Source of the DNA: Pseudomonadales bacterium
GTDB lineage: Bacteria; Pseudomonadota; Gammaproteobacteria; Pseudomonadales; Azotimanducaceae
Length of the DNA: 14,365 nt
Direction of reading: 5' to 3'
Assembly (NCBI GenBank): GCA_024234635.1
Contig: JACKNX010000036.1
Span: 1 to 14,365 of the forward strand
Both the position numbers and the translations under genes were made by a program. Of this stretch, positions 13,628-14,365 are shown piece after piece. Position 1 is the stretch's first letter. Each line of letters begins with the position of its first letter. The notes beneath the pieces were generated by a model that worked only from the letters and a program-made list of their open reading frames with translations, did no database searches and was not told where the DNA came from.

Positions 13628-14365
13628 ATGGGCAGGACGGTCGAGGGCGATCGAGACCGCTGGGCACGGCTGCGCTTCATGATCATCGGTCCGCTGCTGG
13701 CGGCGCCGCCCGAGCCGGGTGCGCTGCAGCAGACGCTGGTGCAGCTGGCGGCCCGACACTGGCGCCACCCGGTCACGGGGGAGGCCGTGCGGTTCGGGCG
13801 CTCGACGATCGAGCGCTGGTACTACGCGGCGAAGAACGCCCGCACGGATCCGGTGGCGGCACTACGCCGCGGGGTGCGCAAGGATGCCGGTCGCCAGCGC
13901 AGCCTGTCGACGGCGATCGGTGCGCTGCTGTACGCCCAGTACCACGCGCACCCGAGCTGGACGGTGCAGCTGCACTACGACAACCTGGCCGTACGGCTGC
14001 GCGAGGATCCGGCACTCGGGGCGGCGCCCTCGTACGCGAGCGTGCGCCGCTACTTTGCGGCGCAGGGGTTGTTTCGCCAGGCGCGGCGATCCGTGCGCGA
14101 CAGCGCCGCTCGCGCCGAGGCACGCGAACGGCTCGCGCGGGTCGAGGTCCGCTCTTACGAGAGCGCGCACACCAACGCGCTCTGGCACGCCGACTTCCAC
14201 CACGGCACACACCCGGTGCTCAGCCGCACGGGCGTGTGGCAAAAACCCGTGCTGCTCGGGGTGATCGATGACCACTCGCGTCTTGCCTGCCACCTGCAGT
14301 GGTATCTGGCCGAGACGGCCGAGACCTTCGTGCACGGGCTCTCGCAAGCGCTGCAGAAGCGCGCG
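13628..14365 (+). CDS. rve-type (integrase-core) DDE transposase, N-terminal part, runs off window
   Basis: The frame is open from ATG 13628 to the window end (246 codons, no stop). The start has GGGGA 6 nt upstream. The N-terminal domain carries an HTH at about residues 55-80 (GEAVRFGRSTIERWYYAAKN). A second helical region, about 95-140, includes HPSWTVQLHYDNLAVRLRED and SYASVRRYFAAQGLFR. The integrase core begins with NALWHADFHHGTHPVL, where D189 should be the first catalytic Asp, then VLLGVIDDHSRL (about 210-218), the conserved IDDxSR strand. The second Asp (DNG-type motif) and the Glu lie outside the window. The layout resembles IS481/IS3-like rve transposases. Together with the preceding zinc-ribbon gene it forms a two-ORF element. 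Confidence 0.85.
   Translation, partial: MGRTVEGDRDRWARLRFMIIGPLLAAPPEPGALQQTLVQLAARHWRHPVTGEAVRFGRSTIERWYYAAKNARTDPVAALRRGVRKDAGRQRSLSTAIGALLYAQYHAHPSWTVQLHYDNLAVRLREDPALGAAPSYASVRRYFAAQGLFRQARRSVRDSAARAEARERLARVEVRSYESAHTNALWHADFHHGTHPVLSRTGVWQKPVLLGVIDDHSRLACHLQWYLAETAETFVHGLSQALQKRA

Larger units (their letters stand above)
12780..14365 (+). mobile_element. Two-ORF rve-type insertion element, left part
   Basis: The zinc-ribbon/HTH gene and the rve transposase gene are on one strand, tightly spaced and alike in composition, and they lie next to IS66 debris. The left boundary is uncertain (between about 12770 and 12900), and the right end is beyond the window. Confidence 0.6.

Noticed and set aside
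12844..13776. 310-codon minus-strand open frame in the rve-type element
   Set aside because: Antisense shadow of the zinc-ribbon and transposase genes in very GC-rich DNA.
13561..14271. Plus-strand frame of 236 codons overlapping the rve transposase
   Set aside because: Wrong frame: the frame from 13628 encodes the recognisable integrase motifs and remains open to the window end.

Overview
The window is GC-rich DNA from a member of the Pseudomonadota, most likely a gamma- or betaproteobacterium. This is judged from gene families only: a Mn-riboswitch-controlled TMEM165/GDT1 exporter, a membrane PQQ glucose dehydrogenase, a YedI/DUF808 protein, hipBA, and IS1182-, IS66- and rve-type elements. 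No rRNA, tRNA or CRISPR array was seen.

Left half (1-6393), apparently stable chromosome. On the minus strand are the 5' end of a TMEM165/GDT1 (UPF0016) cation exporter gene, preceded by a yybP-ykoY-type manganese riboswitch, and a luciferase-like (F420-type) oxidoreductase. On the plus strand are a five-helix membrane-bound PQQ glucose dehydrogenase (gcd, TTG start), a DUF808/YedI membrane protein and a GNAT acetyltransferase. A frameshifted parE/relE-type toxin remnant lies between gcd and the DUF808 gene.

Right half (6363-14365), accessory and much rearranged. A complete hipBA toxin-antitoxin operon (minus strand) has a clear sigma70-type promoter and three near-identical palindromic operators about 50 bp apart. 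Next come two adjoining prophage fragments (minus strand: part of an S49-type capsid protease gene fused to tail-module genes), then an intact IS1182-family element with 23-bp inverted repeats. On its far side is a minus-strand operon: a rhuM remnant with two frameshifts, two small unknown proteins, and a TOTE-type archaeo-eukaryotic primase gene. The genes from the first small protein on are coupled by 4-bp overlaps. The primase is cut off by the IS after about 355 residues, which removes the helicase part expected from relatives. The 5' end of rhuM is replaced by an IS66 transposase tail. The window ends in a two-ORF rve-type insertion element that runs off the right edge.

In functional terms, the left part holds metal homeostasis and periplasmic sugar oxidation genes. 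The right part is a pile-up of toxin-antitoxin, prophage, putative conflict-system and IS remnants. The most interesting unit is the rhuM - small protein - small protein - primase operon. Intact relatives of it could be an uncharacterised defence or mobile-element system. The hipBA control region is the best preserved regulatory device.
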